This document shows positions 16,401 to 25,008 of a DNA stretch of 64,000 nucleotides, in pieces; the first letter of the stretch is position 1, and each line of letters starts with the position of its first letter. Below the pieces are notes generated by a model that did not search any database, was not told the DNA's origin, and saw only the letters and a program-made list of their open reading frames with translations. Made by a program: the position numbers and the translations under genes. The DNA is taken from contig NZ_JAWQJT010000001.1 in NCBI RefSeq assembly GCF_033441515.1, forward strand, positions 806,001 to 870,000, in the 5' to 3' direction. Source of the DNA: Amycolatopsis solani. GTDB lineage: Bacteria; Actinomycetota; Actinomycetes; Mycobacteriales; Pseudonocardiaceae.

Positions 16401-18356
16401 CTAGGCGTCGATCCGGTGGCACCGGGAATCGTGTTCGACCGACGGCCCCACGGTGGCCGCAGAACCGCCGCCGGCAGGCGCCCCGCCGGTGGTCGCGGCT
16501 CCACCGTCCACGGAGGGACTCAGTGTGGTGTGGCCGTTGCCGGAAGGCGCCCCGCCAACGGCCACACCACCGCCCACAGGCGAACCGGTCGAGGTACCCG
16601 TCGGTTCACCAGCTGCACCAGCAGTCGGGCGGGCACCGGTGGCCGCATGGTCGGGCACCGGTGTCGCCCAGGCCTGCATGAGTTCCGCGTACCGCGCCGA
16701 CCTGGCCACCAGTTCGGCGTGGCTGCCCACTGCGGTTTCGCGTCCGTCCACGACAAGCACGCGGTCCGCGCGCAGCGCCGAAGAAAGCCGGTGCGCGATC
16801 ACGACAAGAACACCACCCCGCGCGGCGAAGGCCCGCTCCGCGCGGGCTTCCGCCACCGGGTCGAGATGGGAGGTCGCTTCATCGAGGATCACCAGTTGCG
16901 CCGCACTGGCGTACACCCTGGCCAACGCGAGCAGCTGCGCTTCGCCCGCGGAGACGCCTTCGCCGCCGTGACCGATCTCGGCGTCGAGGCCGCCCAGGCG
17001 CCGCAGTAGCGCGCCCGCGCCCACCGCGTCCGCAGCGGACGACAGGTCGTCGTCCGAAGCCGACGGGGCAAACACGCTCACGTTGTCCCGCACCGTTCCC
17101 GCGAAGACGTACGCCTCCTGCGGGATCAGCGCCACCAGCTCGTGGCGCACGGCCGCCGGCACGTCCCGGACCGGGACACCGCCGAGCAGCACCTGGCCTT
17201 CCTGCGGCTCGAGCATCCCCGTGAGCAGGCCAGCCAATGTCGACTTGCCGATGCCACTCGGCCCGACGACGGCGAGGTGCTCTCCCGGCCGCAGCCCCAG
17301 GTCCAGACCTCGGACCACGGGTTCGGCTGCCGCACCCCAGCTGAACGTCAGACCGTGCACCCGGATGTCGACGCCGCGCGGAGTCGCCGTGCCATCGACG
17401 ACAGCGGGCAGCTCGGCGGTTTCCGCCAACCGGCGAAGGGCGACGAGCAGCCGCAGCACGACGGTGCCGGCTGTGGCCGCCAGGCCGCGTAGGGCCGGTT
17501 GCATCGTCGTGGCCAGGTAGACGAGCGCGCCCAAGGCCGCGCCCGCGGTCAGCTCACCGCTGACCACCAGGCCCGGGGCCAGTGCGAGCGCAAGGAGCAG
17601 GGGAACGAACCCGCCGAGCGAGATCACCAACGCCCGGAGGGCGCTCGAGCGCGCCACGCGGATCGCGGCGCTGGCCTGAGCATCGACGGCGTCGTACATC
17701 GCCAGCGCGGCGACCGGCTGCGCACCGCAGGCCACGATGTCCCGCATGCCGGACAGCGAGGCACCGGCCGTCGACGCCGTGTGCTCGTCGGCCAGCGCCA
17801 GCGCACGCTGGCGGCGAGCCAGCGATGGCAGGAGGCAGCCGAAGATCACCAGCGCGGCGACCACGGGTAGCGCGACCGGCACCACGAGCGCGCCGGCGAC
17901 GGTCACGAGGCCGGCGAGCGCCGACGTCGTCGTCACCAGCATTCCGCGGGCCTGCACAAGCAGGCCCGCGGTCGCGTCGCGCACGACCTCGACGTGCTGG
18001 GTGATCCGCGCGACGCCGCTGGAGTCCGGCTGGTTGCGGGGCAGGGAGTCGTCGTGCAGCACGCCTCGGACGACGGCCGTCACGAGCGCGTCGCGCAGGG
18101 GTTCGACGACTTTGCCGAGCTGGTGCCAGACCATCCGCGCGCCGAACGCGCCGAGCACGGCGGCCGCGCCGAACAACGTCAGCCAGCCGAGGCCGCCTGC
18201 CGGGTTGCCGACCACGAAGCCGCGGTCCACGGACAGCTCGACCAGCCGTCCCGAGAAGAACGCGGGTATGCCTTCGAGCAGCGAGCACACCAGCAGCACG
18301 ACGCCGCCGCGCCACTGCCCGGCGAGGGCGGACCAGTACAACCGGCGCAGGCTCAC
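16401..18356 (-). CDS. ramB: Lanthipeptide ABC exporter, second half (RamB-like)
   Basis: A 651-residue fused permease-ATPase. Residues ~1-300 are a six-helix exporter domain (LYWSALAGQWRGGVVLLVCS onward). The ATPase has Walker A GPSGIGKST, an altered signature VSAGEAQ instead of LSGGQ, a normal Walker B (LVILDEATSHLD) and H-loop IAHRL. The last ~88 residues (564-651) are a Gly/Ala/Thr/Pro-rich low-complexity tail ending in SRCHRIDA, not normal for this family. The GTG at 18356 overlaps the upstream exporter stop by 4 bp. With it, a heterodimer exporting the modified peptide is expected, as for RamAB/AmfAB. Confidence 0.88.
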   Translation of the reverse strand: MSLRRLYWSALAGQWRGGVVLLVCSLLEGIPAFFSGRLVELSVDRGFVVGNPAGGLGWLTLFGAAAVLGAFGARMVWHQLGKVVEPLRDALVTAVVRGVLHDDSLPRNQPDSSGVARITQHVEVVRDATAGLLVQARGMLVTTTSALAGLVTVAGALVVPVALPVVAALVIFGCLLPSLARRQRALALADEHTASTAGASLSGMRDIVACGAQPVAALAMYDAVDAQASAAIRVARSSALRALVISLGGFVPLLLALALAPGLVVSGELTAGAALGALVYLATTMQPALRGLAATAGTVVLRLLVALRRLAETAELPAVVDGTATPRGVDIRVHGLTFSWGAAAEPVVRGLDLGLRPGEHLAVVGPSGIGKSTLAGLLTGMLEPQEGQVLLGGVPVRDVPAAVRHELVALIPQEAYVFAGTVRDNVSVFAPSASDDDLSSAADAVGAGALLRRLGGLDAEIGHGGEGVSAGEAQLLALARVYASAAQLVILDEATSHLDPVAEARAERAFAARGGVLVVIAHRLSSALRADRVLVVDGRETAVGSHAELVARSARYAELMQAWATPVPDHAATGARPTAGAAGEPTGTSTGSPVGGGVAVGGAPSGNGHTTLSPSVDGGAATTGGAPAGGGSAATVGPSVEHDSRCHRIDA

Positions 18357-20023
18357 TCGTCGTCCTCTGTGAAGACACCGCGGTAGGCGGGTTCTCGCCA
18401 AAGGGCGGCGTGTGGGGCGACCGCGCGGATCCGGCCGTCCTCGAGCCAGACGACCAGGTCAGCGCGGGCGGCGGTGCCGGCCCGATGGGTCACGACGACC
18501 CGCGTGCGGCCCGGCAGCGCCCCGGCCAAGGCGCGCTCGACCGCTGCCTCGGTGACCGTGTCGAGGCTGGCGGTGGCGTCGTCGAAGATCAGGACGCGCG
18601 GGTTGTGCACGATCGCCCGGGCGAGTCCGAGCCGCTGGGCTTCTCCTCCCGACAGGGGCGTCTCGGTCAGCGGCGTCCGGTAGCCCTCGGGCAGCCGGAC
18701 GATCACCTCGTCGACTTGCGCGGTCCGGCAAGCGCCGCGGATTGCGGACTCGCCGGCCCATGAGCCGTAGCCGACCGCGTCGGCGACTGTGGTGCCGAGC
18801 AGGACCGGACGCTCGAAGGCGTAGCCGACGACCGCGCGTAGCTCCTCCGGGCGGATGCACTCCAGCGGACGGCCGTCGAGGACGACCTGACCCTCGTCGG
18901 GCGTGAGCAGCCCGCCGATAACGGCGGCCAGCGCGGATTTGCCCGAGCCAGAACGGCCGACGACCGCCAGAAACGTGCCGCCGTCGATGCGTAGGTCGAT
19001 CTCCGCCAGCGCGCCGGTGACGCTGACGTGGCGGACCTCGAGAGTGCCGTCGCCGGGTAGGAGCGGGAGCTTGCCGGGCACGGGGGCGGGCTCGTCGAGG
19101 ACGTCGACGAGCCGTTCGGCGCAGCCGCGCGCCCGGGACAGCATGGTGAGCATCGGGATCTGGGTGACCAGACCGAGGCCGAGGGCGACGTAGCCGAGCG
19201 TGGCCACGACGTCGCCGATGCTCAGCCGGCCACTCAGCACCCCGAAGCCGGCGGCGGCCAGCACGGACAGCTCGACCGCCGGGGTCAGCAAGCCCGCGCG
19301 CCAGACCATCCGGGCCTGGGTACGCCACAGGCGCTGGCCGGCGAGCGTCAGCTGAAACAGCGGGCGCAGGACTCGCTCGGCTTCGCGATCAGCCGTGCCG
19401 GACGCCGCGATCGTGCGGAGGCCGGCGACCGCGTCGACCATGCGGGCCGCGAGCTCGCCGGACACCTGCTGGTAGGTGAGGACGTCGTCGGCGGTGCGGC
19501 GCAAATGGCTCCGCGCGAGCAGCAAGGCGAACGGGATGCTGCCCAGGAAGACCAGCGCCAGCCGCCAGTCGATTAAGGCGAGGAGGACGATCGCGCCGGA
19601 GGAGATGACCAGCATCGAGGCGCACTGGACGACGATCGCGGCGATGCCGCCCGCGCCGGTGCAGTCGCCGGTGAGGCGGCTGATCGCGTCGCCCTCCGCG
19701 AAGCGGGAACGGGTGGCGCCCAGCGCGAACAGCTTGTCCGAGAGGGTGCGGCGCAGCCAGGCGGACGCCGTCGCGGTCAGGTGAGTTGTCAGGATTCCGC
19801 CGAGGACGTCGGCGGCGATCTCCGCGCCGCCGACCAGCAGCAGCCAAGAGACCTCGGGCCAGCTCGGGCGGCCCGCGACCACGGCGTCCACCGCGGCCGC
19901 GAGCGCGCCGGGGAGGAGGAGGCCGGCCGCGGTGGCGATCAGCGCGATGCCCACCACGGCCGTCAGGCGGAGGCGGTCGAGGGCGGCCACCTTGACCAGC
20001 AGCCGATCGGCGGGGCCGCGCAT
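18353..20023 (-). CDS. ramA: Lanthipeptide ABC exporter, first half (RamA-like)
   Basis: A 556-residue fused permease-ATPase. The transmembrane domain spans ~20-310. The ATPase has Walker A GRSGSGKSA, Q-loop region GYAFERPVLL, canonical signature LSGGEAQR, Walker B LIFDDATASLD with Asp in place of the catalytic Glu, and H-loop VVTHRAG. Start ATG 20023 has an excellent site (AAGGAGTGAG). It lies 128 bp after the precursor-peptide gene and overlaps the next exporter gene. Degenerate Walker B here and degenerate signature in the partner fall in the same composite site, as in asymmetric heterodimeric exporters. No C39 peptidase domain is present, so leader removal occurs elsewhere. Confidence 0.88.
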   Translation of the reverse strand: MRGPADRLLVKVAALDRLRLTAVVGIALIATAAGLLLPGALAAAVDAVVAGRPSWPEVSWLLLVGGAEIAADVLGGILTTHLTATASAWLRRTLSDKLFALGATRSRFAEGDAISRLTGDCTGAGGIAAIVVQCASMLVISSGAIVLLALIDWRLALVFLGSIPFALLLARSHLRRTADDVLTYQQVSGELAARMVDAVAGLRTIAASGTADREAERVLRPLFQLTLAGQRLWRTQARMVWRAGLLTPAVELSVLAAAGFGVLSGRLSIGDVVATLGYVALGLGLVTQIPMLTMLSRARGCAERLVDVLDEPAPVPGKLPLLPGDGTLEVRHVSVTGALAEIDLRIDGGTFLAVVGRSGSGKSALAAVIGGLLTPDEGQVVLDGRPLECIRPEELRAVVGYAFERPVLLGTTVADAVGYGSWAGESAIRGACRTAQVDEVIVRLPEGYRTPLTETPLSGGEAQRLGLARAIVHNPRVLIFDDATASLDTVTEAAVERALAGALPGRTRVVVTHRAGTAARADLVVWLEDGRIRAVAPHAALWREPAYRGVFTEDDE

Positions 20024-20151
20024 CTCACTCCTTCGGACAGGTACCGCCGGGGCGGAACCGGGGTCAGAATGAACGTGCGGGAGCGGCGCACTTGGCCTGT
20101 GCCGCTCCCGCACCAGTTCACCTCGGCGCTAGGTGCCGGCGATCCGTCGGG

Positions 20152-20301
20152 TCAGTAGCAGGTCAGGAGGCTGAGCGTGCTGTTGGCGCAGGAGGCGAGC
20201 AGGCTCAGGTTCGACGCGCCGCCGTGGCCGTGGCCGCCGCCGTGGCCGCCGTCGAGCACCTCGGGGGTCTCCATGGCCTGCAGCTCCAGAACGAGTTCCA
20301 T
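20152..20301 (-). CDS. ramS: Class III lanthipeptide precursor (RamS/AmfS-like)
   Basis: A 49-residue precursor. The leader (residues 1-17) contains ELQAMETPE, close to the LQSMETP motif of S. coelicolor RamS. Residues 18-28 are a Gly/His-rich linker (GGHGGGHGHGG) with three His. The core (~29-49) has two labionin/lanthionine motifs: S30-x2-S33-x4-C38 and S41-x2-S44-x3-C48, plus Ser37, Thr42 and Thr47. SapB has two SxxSxxxC rings, so the first ring here would be one residue larger. The ATG at 20301 follows AAGGAAC and lies 34 bp after lanKC. The mature peptide is probably a surface-active morphogen aiding aerial growth, but this is inferred. Confidence 0.92.
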   Translation of the reverse strand: MELVLELQAMETPEVLDGGHGGGHGHGGASNLSLLASCANSTLSLLTCY

Positions 20302-20335
20302 CGATGTTCCTTTCTGTTCCTTCGGGATCCGCCGG

Positions 20336-22879
20336 TCAGCGACCGGAGGTCTGGGGGGACGGCGTGCGGCCCAGGAGGGGCAGCACCTCCTTGCCGTCCA
20401 GGAGGGCGGTGAGGGCGAGGAGGATTCCCGCGCCGCCGGTCTTGACGTCCATCGACAGGCGCAGCAGCTGGTTGCCGGGGAACGCGAGGCCGCCCTTGAA
20501 CGGGACCGCGTACCAGGACAGCCGAGCCAGGTGGAGGTCGATCGCCGCGCGGATCGACGGTGATGGGTCCGGGTCCATGCCCAGTGCGACCGCCAGCCCG
20601 CAGCGGCCGTAGAGCAGGCCCGGGTGGATGACGAACTCGCCGCGGCAGGACTCGCGCAGGGCGGGGAGGCTCTCGCAGGCGTCGGCGTCCGGGCGGTGGC
20701 GCGCCAGCTGCTCGGCGACCAGGAGGATTCCGGCACTGCCGACGCCGGCGTACGGCAGGGTGCGGGACGCGCCGTCGCGGACCTGCAGTGAGCCGTCGTC
20801 GGTCGCGACGCACTCCTCGAGGTCGCGGGTCAGCGCCTGGTCGGCGAACGAGAGCCAGGCGGGCTCGCCGGTGCGCTCGAAGAGCCGGATGAACAGCAGC
20901 GCGGGCCCGGTCCAGCCGGACAGCAGGCCGGCGCGGGCGAAGTTGCCGGGCGGCGCCGCCGTCTCCAGCGCCTCGGCCAGCCGGACGGCCGTGGTCAGCG
21001 CCTGGCGGCCGAACTCGTTGTCCTGGCGGACCGCCGCGAAGTGCAGCATCGCGAGGCCGATGCCGGCGAGGCCGCTCTCGAGCGCGTGGTCGGTCGTCTG
21101 CTCGACCAGGCGCGCGGACGACGACAGCAGCTTCGTGGCCTCGTCGTGGTGGCCGAAGTTCTCCAGGACGTAGGCGATGCCGTAGCTGCCGTCGTAAAAA
21201 CCCGGGCGGGTCGGCGGGTCGCGGCGGACCGCATCGATCAGCCAGCGCTCGTGCTCGGGGAACCGGCCGGCGCCGGTGACGTCGAGGGCGTGCAGCACGC
21301 CCGCGGCGCCGACGCCGAAGCAGGCGCCGCCGACCCGGAACTGCTCGATGTCGCCGGGGAACAGCCGGTCCTGGCGCGCCGGGGTCGCGCTGGCCAGGAT
21401 CGCCTCGGCGATCTGCTTGCGGACCAGCGGCCAGTCGGGTTTCTCCTGGTCGAGCTCGGTGTGGACCGGGGCGGGCACCGCGGGGGCCAGCACCGCGACC
21501 GCGGCGTCGGCGTAGCCCGCGGGGAGCGCGAACCGGCGTTCGACGAACTCCGCGATGCCGGGCAGCTTCGGCGGGGCGAGCTCCGTCAACTGGGAGAGCG
21601 GCAGGAACAGCCAGAGCCGCAACGCGGCGAGCGCGTGCTCGTCGATCTCGAAGCCGGTGCGGTCGGCCGGGGCGCGGAAGCCGGGGGCGCCCAGGGCCGG
21701 GCGGTCGCCGGATTCGACGTCGAAGGCCATTTCGAAGTCGATCAGGGAGATCCGGTCGTCGTCGTCGATCAGGATGTTCAGCGGGTGCAGGTCGCCGAAG
21801 ACGACGCCGCGGGCGTGGATGGCCTGGATCGCCTTCTCGACGCCTTCGATGACGTCGAGCGCGCGCCGGGCGTAGTCGGCGAGGTCGGCGTCCGTCGTGC
21901 CGCGCCTGGTCAGCGGGTAGTTGCGGGCCAGCCAGTTGCCCAGCGAGGTGCCCGGCAGGTATTCCATGGCCAGGTAGTGGTGCTCCCAGACGGTGAACCG
22001 TTCGAAGACCCTCGGCACCCCCGGGACGCCGGCCAGCCGGTCGAGGACGTCGTGCTCGTGGCGGAGCCGTTCGACGGCGTCGATCCGCGCCTTGTCGAGG
22101 CCGGCGTGCGGGCGAGCCTCCTTGAGGACGACCGGATCGCCACCCGCCTTGGGGTCGGCTACGTAGACGCCGCCGCCGTTCGAGAAGTGCAGCGAACTCG
22201 TCACCCGGTAGTGGAATTGACTCGGGTCGCCGGACTTACGCGCGGCAACGCTGTTCCGCAAACAGGCCGGAATCTTCACCCAGTCGGGCACCGAGAACGT
22301 CGGCTCCCGCTTATCCGGTACGAGCCGTCCGTCCGGCTTGCGGATCGCCAGAACGCGGTTGCCGTCGTGTTCGACCCACTGTTCGGCGAATCCGCCGTAA
22401 CGCACGTAGAGTGGACCGTCGCCGTATCGGAGGTCGCTCAGGATATAGGCCCCGTGCTCGCCTTCGAGCCGTGCCGAGAGGTCTTCGAGAACCCGCTCGA
22501 GCTGCCTCTCGTCCACCGGGTAAATCGTCACCAGCTTGGCGCTGCCGTCCCGCGGCGCGTATTTCGAATTCCGGGCGAGCAGGGTCAGCATCGAGCGGAG
22601 GTGCTTGTACGAGACGCGGTGCTCGAGGCAGTACTCGTGCACCTGCTCGAGGACCCGGCGAGCATTGTCCAGACCGGCGGAGACGTGGATTTTCCAGCCC
22701 TGGCCAGGGAGAACCCGGCCCCGCGGGTGCAGCACGCGCCAGACGCCGCGGTCGGTGACGGCCCAGCCGGCCGGCGCCTGCAGCGCCGAAGCGAATTCGT
22801 CGACCGGCGCGCCGATTTCCGGTTGTTCGTCGTAGAACAACGGGTCGGCGAAGCAATATGCTTCGTAGCGCAGGTCCAT
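20336..22879 (-). CDS. ramC: Class III lanthipeptide synthetase LanKC (RamC-like)
   Basis: An 847-residue trifunctional enzyme. The N-terminal ~200 residues are the phospho-Ser/Thr lyase region. The kinase domain (~220-500) has VVLKEARPH (Lys), catalytic loop FGDLHPLNIL and LIDFEMA (metal-binding Asp). The C-terminal LanC-like cyclase (~520-847) has GSYGIAYVL, SGLAGIGLAML and YGRCGLAVAL repeats, but I see no canonical Cys-Cys-His zinc set, as expected for class III. It phosphorylates, eliminates and cyclises Ser/Cys of the precursor encoded just downstream. The ATG at 22879 has GGAGAGG upstream. The first gene of a four-gene unit lanKC-lanA-ABC-ABC. Confidence 0.93.
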   Translation of the reverse strand: MDLRYEAYCFADPLFYDEQPEIGAPVDEFASALQAPAGWAVTDRGVWRVLHPRGRVLPGQGWKIHVSAGLDNARRVLEQVHEYCLEHRVSYKHLRSMLTLLARNSKYAPRDGSAKLVTIYPVDERQLERVLEDLSARLEGEHGAYILSDLRYGDGPLYVRYGGFAEQWVEHDGNRVLAIRKPDGRLVPDKREPTFSVPDWVKIPACLRNSVAARKSGDPSQFHYRVTSSLHFSNGGGVYVADPKAGGDPVVLKEARPHAGLDKARIDAVERLRHEHDVLDRLAGVPGVPRVFERFTVWEHHYLAMEYLPGTSLGNWLARNYPLTRRGTTDADLADYARRALDVIEGVEKAIQAIHARGVVFGDLHPLNILIDDDDRISLIDFEMAFDVESGDRPALGAPGFRAPADRTGFEIDEHALAALRLWLFLPLSQLTELAPPKLPGIAEFVERRFALPAGYADAAVAVLAPAVPAPVHTELDQEKPDWPLVRKQIAEAILASATPARQDRLFPGDIEQFRVGGACFGVGAAGVLHALDVTGAGRFPEHERWLIDAVRRDPPTRPGFYDGSYGIAYVLENFGHHDEATKLLSSSARLVEQTTDHALESGLAGIGLAMLHFAAVRQDNEFGRQALTTAVRLAEALETAAPPGNFARAGLLSGWTGPALLFIRLFERTGEPAWLSFADQALTRDLEECVATDDGSLQVRDGASRTLPYAGVGSAGILLVAEQLARHRPDADACESLPALRESCRGEFVIHPGLLYGRCGLAVALGMDPDPSPSIRAAIDLHLARLSWYAVPFKGGLAFPGNQLLRLSMDVKTGGAGILLALTALLDGKEVLPLLGRTPSPQTSGR

Positions 22880-23325
22880 CCCGGATACCTCTCCGTGCGA
22901 TCCCCCAGGCCACCGCAGCGCCGGGACGAGGAATATTCCCCCATGCTGAACGGCCCCGCGCCAATCCGCCAACCCGGGGGTTCAACTGGGCTATCCGAGG
23001 TAGGCAAAAAGAGCACTTACCAGTCGGTACCGGGACTGAGGGTGATTTTCACCCGGCGGACAACCACTCCGTAGTGGAGTAACACGAAGCTTTTTATCTC
23101 ATTCCCGCAGGTCCACACAAGAGCCGATCGGAACAACGGCGTCGAATTGGCAGAATGCCATCAAGGCGAGCCGGTGATCAATTGACCCGGTAGCCCCAGG
23201 TCACGTGAGCGCAAATTGTCCACAGTGGAGCGTGACGTGGCCCGCGCCACGCCGCGGCACCTCGGCGGGCGGCGCCGCCGGTACCACGGAGTAAGTTGGC
23301 GCCCGGCGAGCGGAAGGAGGAACGG
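22880..23325. promoter_or_regulatory. Divergent control region of the lanthipeptide locus
   Basis: A 446-bp region between lanKC (minus) and a membrane-protein pair (plus), locally AT-richer than its surroundings (for example GAAGCTTTTTATCTC near 23086). It contains two small inverted repeats close together: GGTGA-TTT-TCACC (23041-23053) and CCACT-CCGT-AGTGG (23064-23077), and one DnaA-box sequence (23216-23224). No convincing ORF is present, and no RamR-type regulator gene lies here. The repeats are candidate operator sites for lanKC; I cannot name the protein. Confidence 0.4.
23216..23224 (+). other. Perfect DnaA-box sequence
   Basis: TTGTCCACA, running on into CACAGTGGA. This is the third perfect copy in the window, on the other side of the lanthipeptide locus from the pair at 16244-16282. 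Confidence 0.5.
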
Positions 23326-23691
23326 GTGATCTTCGGGTTCGCCGTGACGGTCGCCGTGGCCGCCACGCTCGTCGCGCTCTGGAGCTTCGTCCAGTCGGCG
23401 CGCAACAAGCTGCCGGACAACCCGCTCCTGATCGCGCTCGCGGTCCTCGAGCTGCTGCTGGTCGCCCAGCTGGTGATCGGCATCGTGCTGCTCGCCGGCG
23501 GTGACCGCCCCGGCAGCCTCGCGACCTACCTGGCCTACCTGATCGGCAGCCTGGTCGTGCTGCCGGTCGGCGCCGTCTGGGCGCTGGCCGAGCGGAGCCG
23601 CTCGAGCACGGCGGTGCTGGGCATCGCCTGCCTGGCCATCCCGGTGATGGTGCTGCGACTGAACGAGGTGTGGAGTGGAGCAACGGCGTAG
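23326..23691 (+). CDS. Small four-helix membrane protein
   Basis: A 121-residue hydrophobic protein with about four transmembrane helices (VIFGFAVTVAVAATLVALWS, a LLIALAVLELLLVAQLVIG segment, LATYLAYLIGSLVVLPVG, and a C-terminal LGIACLAIPVMVL). The GTG at 23326 has GGAAGGAGG at good spacing. It overlaps the next gene by 17 bp, so the two are co-translated and probably form a complex. No catalytic motif is recognised. Similar small membrane pairs are common but uncharacterised in actinobacteria. Confidence 0.75.
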   Translation: MIFGFAVTVAVAATLVALWSFVQSARNKLPDNPLLIALAVLELLLVAQLVIGIVLLAGGDRPGSLATYLAYLIGSLVVLPVGAVWALAERSRSSTAVLGIACLAIPVMVLRLNEVWSGATA

Positions 23692-24085
23692 GACGGCCAC
23701 CGGCCCCGGACGCGTGCTCGTCGCCGTGTACGCGATCTTCGCGCTGGCCGCGACGTCGCGGGCCGGCGTCCAGATCGGCACGAAGTTCCACGAAGCGCCG
23801 CTCGCCTACCTGCTCTCGGCGTTCGCCGCCGTCGTCTACATCGTCGCGACGATCGCGCTGGCCCGCCGCGGTGACGGCTGGTGGCGCGTGGCCCTCGTGG
23901 CCTGCTCGATCGAGCTGCTGGGCGTGCTCACCATCGGCACGCTGAGCCTGGTCGACGCGGCCGCGTTCCGCCACCCGACCGTCTGGTCGGTCTACGGCGA
24001 GGGCTACCTGTTCATCCCGCTCGTCCTGCCGGTCATCGGCCTGTACTGGCTGCGCAAGACCGCGCCGGCCGAGGTCGCGGCATAA
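23675..24085 (+). CDS. Small four-helix membrane protein (partner)
   Basis: A 136-residue membrane protein with a basic N-terminus (VEQRRRTATGPGR) and about four helices, including LVAVYAIFALAATS, YLLSAFAAVVYIVATIALA, ALVACSIELLGVLTIGTLSL and YLFIPLVLPVIGLYWL. The GTG at 23675 lies within the preceding gene and follows GAGG. A short CCCCGCGGGG palindrome followed by AAATAAAT lies 20-40 bp beyond the stop. Function unknown. Confidence 0.75.
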   Translation: MEQRRRTATGPGRVLVAVYAIFALAATSRAGVQIGTKFHEAPLAYLLSAFAAVVYIVATIALARRGDGWWRVALVACSIELLGVLTIGTLSLVDAAAFRHPTVWSVYGEGYLFIPLVLPVIGLYWLRKTAPAEVAA

Positions 24086-24246
24086 CAGTACGGGAACTGC
24101 ACGTAGTCCCCGCGGGGAAATAAATACGGATTCCACCGGCGACTTTCGTCGGTTCCGGACATTCCCCTGAAACTCGGACACTCTTGTCGTTCGGTCCCCA
24201 CCGGCTTTCCCCCCACGCGGCTCTCCCCCGCGTGAAAGGAGTGAGC

Positions 24247-24963
24247 GTGAAATTCGGCAAGTTCGTCCTGCTGGCCGCGAGCACCGCACTGGCCGTGGTC
24301 GGCCTCGGCGGCCCCGCGTCCGCCGAGAGCACCCCGCAGGCCCAGCCGTCGATCATCGGCGGCAGCAACGCCACGAGCGGCCCCTGGGCGGCCCGGCTGT
24401 TCGTGAACGGCCAGCAGAACTGCACCGCGACGATCATCGCGCCGCAGTACATCCTCACCGCCAAGCACTGCGTCAGCAGCTCCGGCACGTACACGTTCCG
24501 GATCGGCAGCCTGGACCAGACCAGTGGCGGCACGACGGCCACCGGCTCCACCATCACGCGCTACCCGGGCTCCGCCGACCTGGCGATCGTCAAGCTCACG
24601 ACGTCGGTCAGCGCGACGTACTCGCCGCTGGGCAGCGTCGGTGACGTCGCGGTCGGGCAGAACGTCTCGGTCTACGGCTGGGGCGCTACCAGCCAGTGCG
24701 GCTCCGAGATCAACTGCCAGTCGCGGTACCTGAAGGTCGCGACGGTCCGGGTCAACTCGATCGGCTGCAGCGACTACACCGGCGGCGTCGCGGTGTGCGC
24801 GAACCGCGTAAACGGCATCACCGCCGGCGGCGACTCGGGCGGCCCGATGTTCGCCTCCGGCCGCCAGGTCGGTGTCGCGTCGACCAGCGACCGGTCGAAC
24901 AACACCGCGTACACGAACATCACGCGGTACCGCAGCTGGATTTCCCAGGTCGCCGGGGTCTGA
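24247..24963 (+). CDS. Secreted trypsin-like serine protease (S1)
   Basis: A 238-residue secreted protease. Sec signal peptide (FVLLAASTALAVVGL ... ASA), short propeptide ending in QPS, then the mature N-terminus IIGGSNATSG typical of zymogen-activated trypsins. Triad: His in LTAKHC, Asp in SADLAIVKL, Ser in GGDSGGP. Four Cys are placed for disulfides. GTG 24247 is preferred over 24241 because AAGGAG lies 5 nt upstream of it. It closely resembles the protease at 30692-31456, sharing the QPSIIGG junction and a C-terminal RSWIxQVxGV. A strong bidirectional terminator follows. Confidence 0.92.
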   Translation: MKFGKFVLLAASTALAVVGLGGPASAESTPQAQPSIIGGSNATSGPWAARLFVNGQQNCTATIIAPQYILTAKHCVSSSGTYTFRIGSLDQTSGGTTATGSTITRYPGSADLAIVKLTTSVSATYSPLGSVGDVAVGQNVSVYGWGATSQCGSEINCQSRYLKVATVRVNSIGCSDYTGGVAVCANRVNGITAGGDSGGPMFASGRQVGVASTSDRSNNTAYTNITRYRSWISQVAGV

Positions 24964-24969
24964 TTCCCG

Positions 24970-25005
24970 GGGAAAGGGGCCCGGTCGCGACCGGGCCCCT
25001 TTCCC
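24970..25005. terminator. Perfect 36-bp palindromic bidirectional terminator
   Basis: A perfect inverted repeat centred on TCGCGA between the convergent S1 protease stop (24963) and the alginate-lyase-like stop (25009). The outer arms carry GGGAAAGGGG and CCCCTTTCCC. Position and symmetry indicate termination from both sides. Confidence 0.85.
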
Positions 25006-25008
25006 GTG

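Noticed and set aside
22941..23280. A RamR-type regulator in the lanthipeptide upstream region.
   Set aside because: No frame with a response-regulator or LuxR motif is present.
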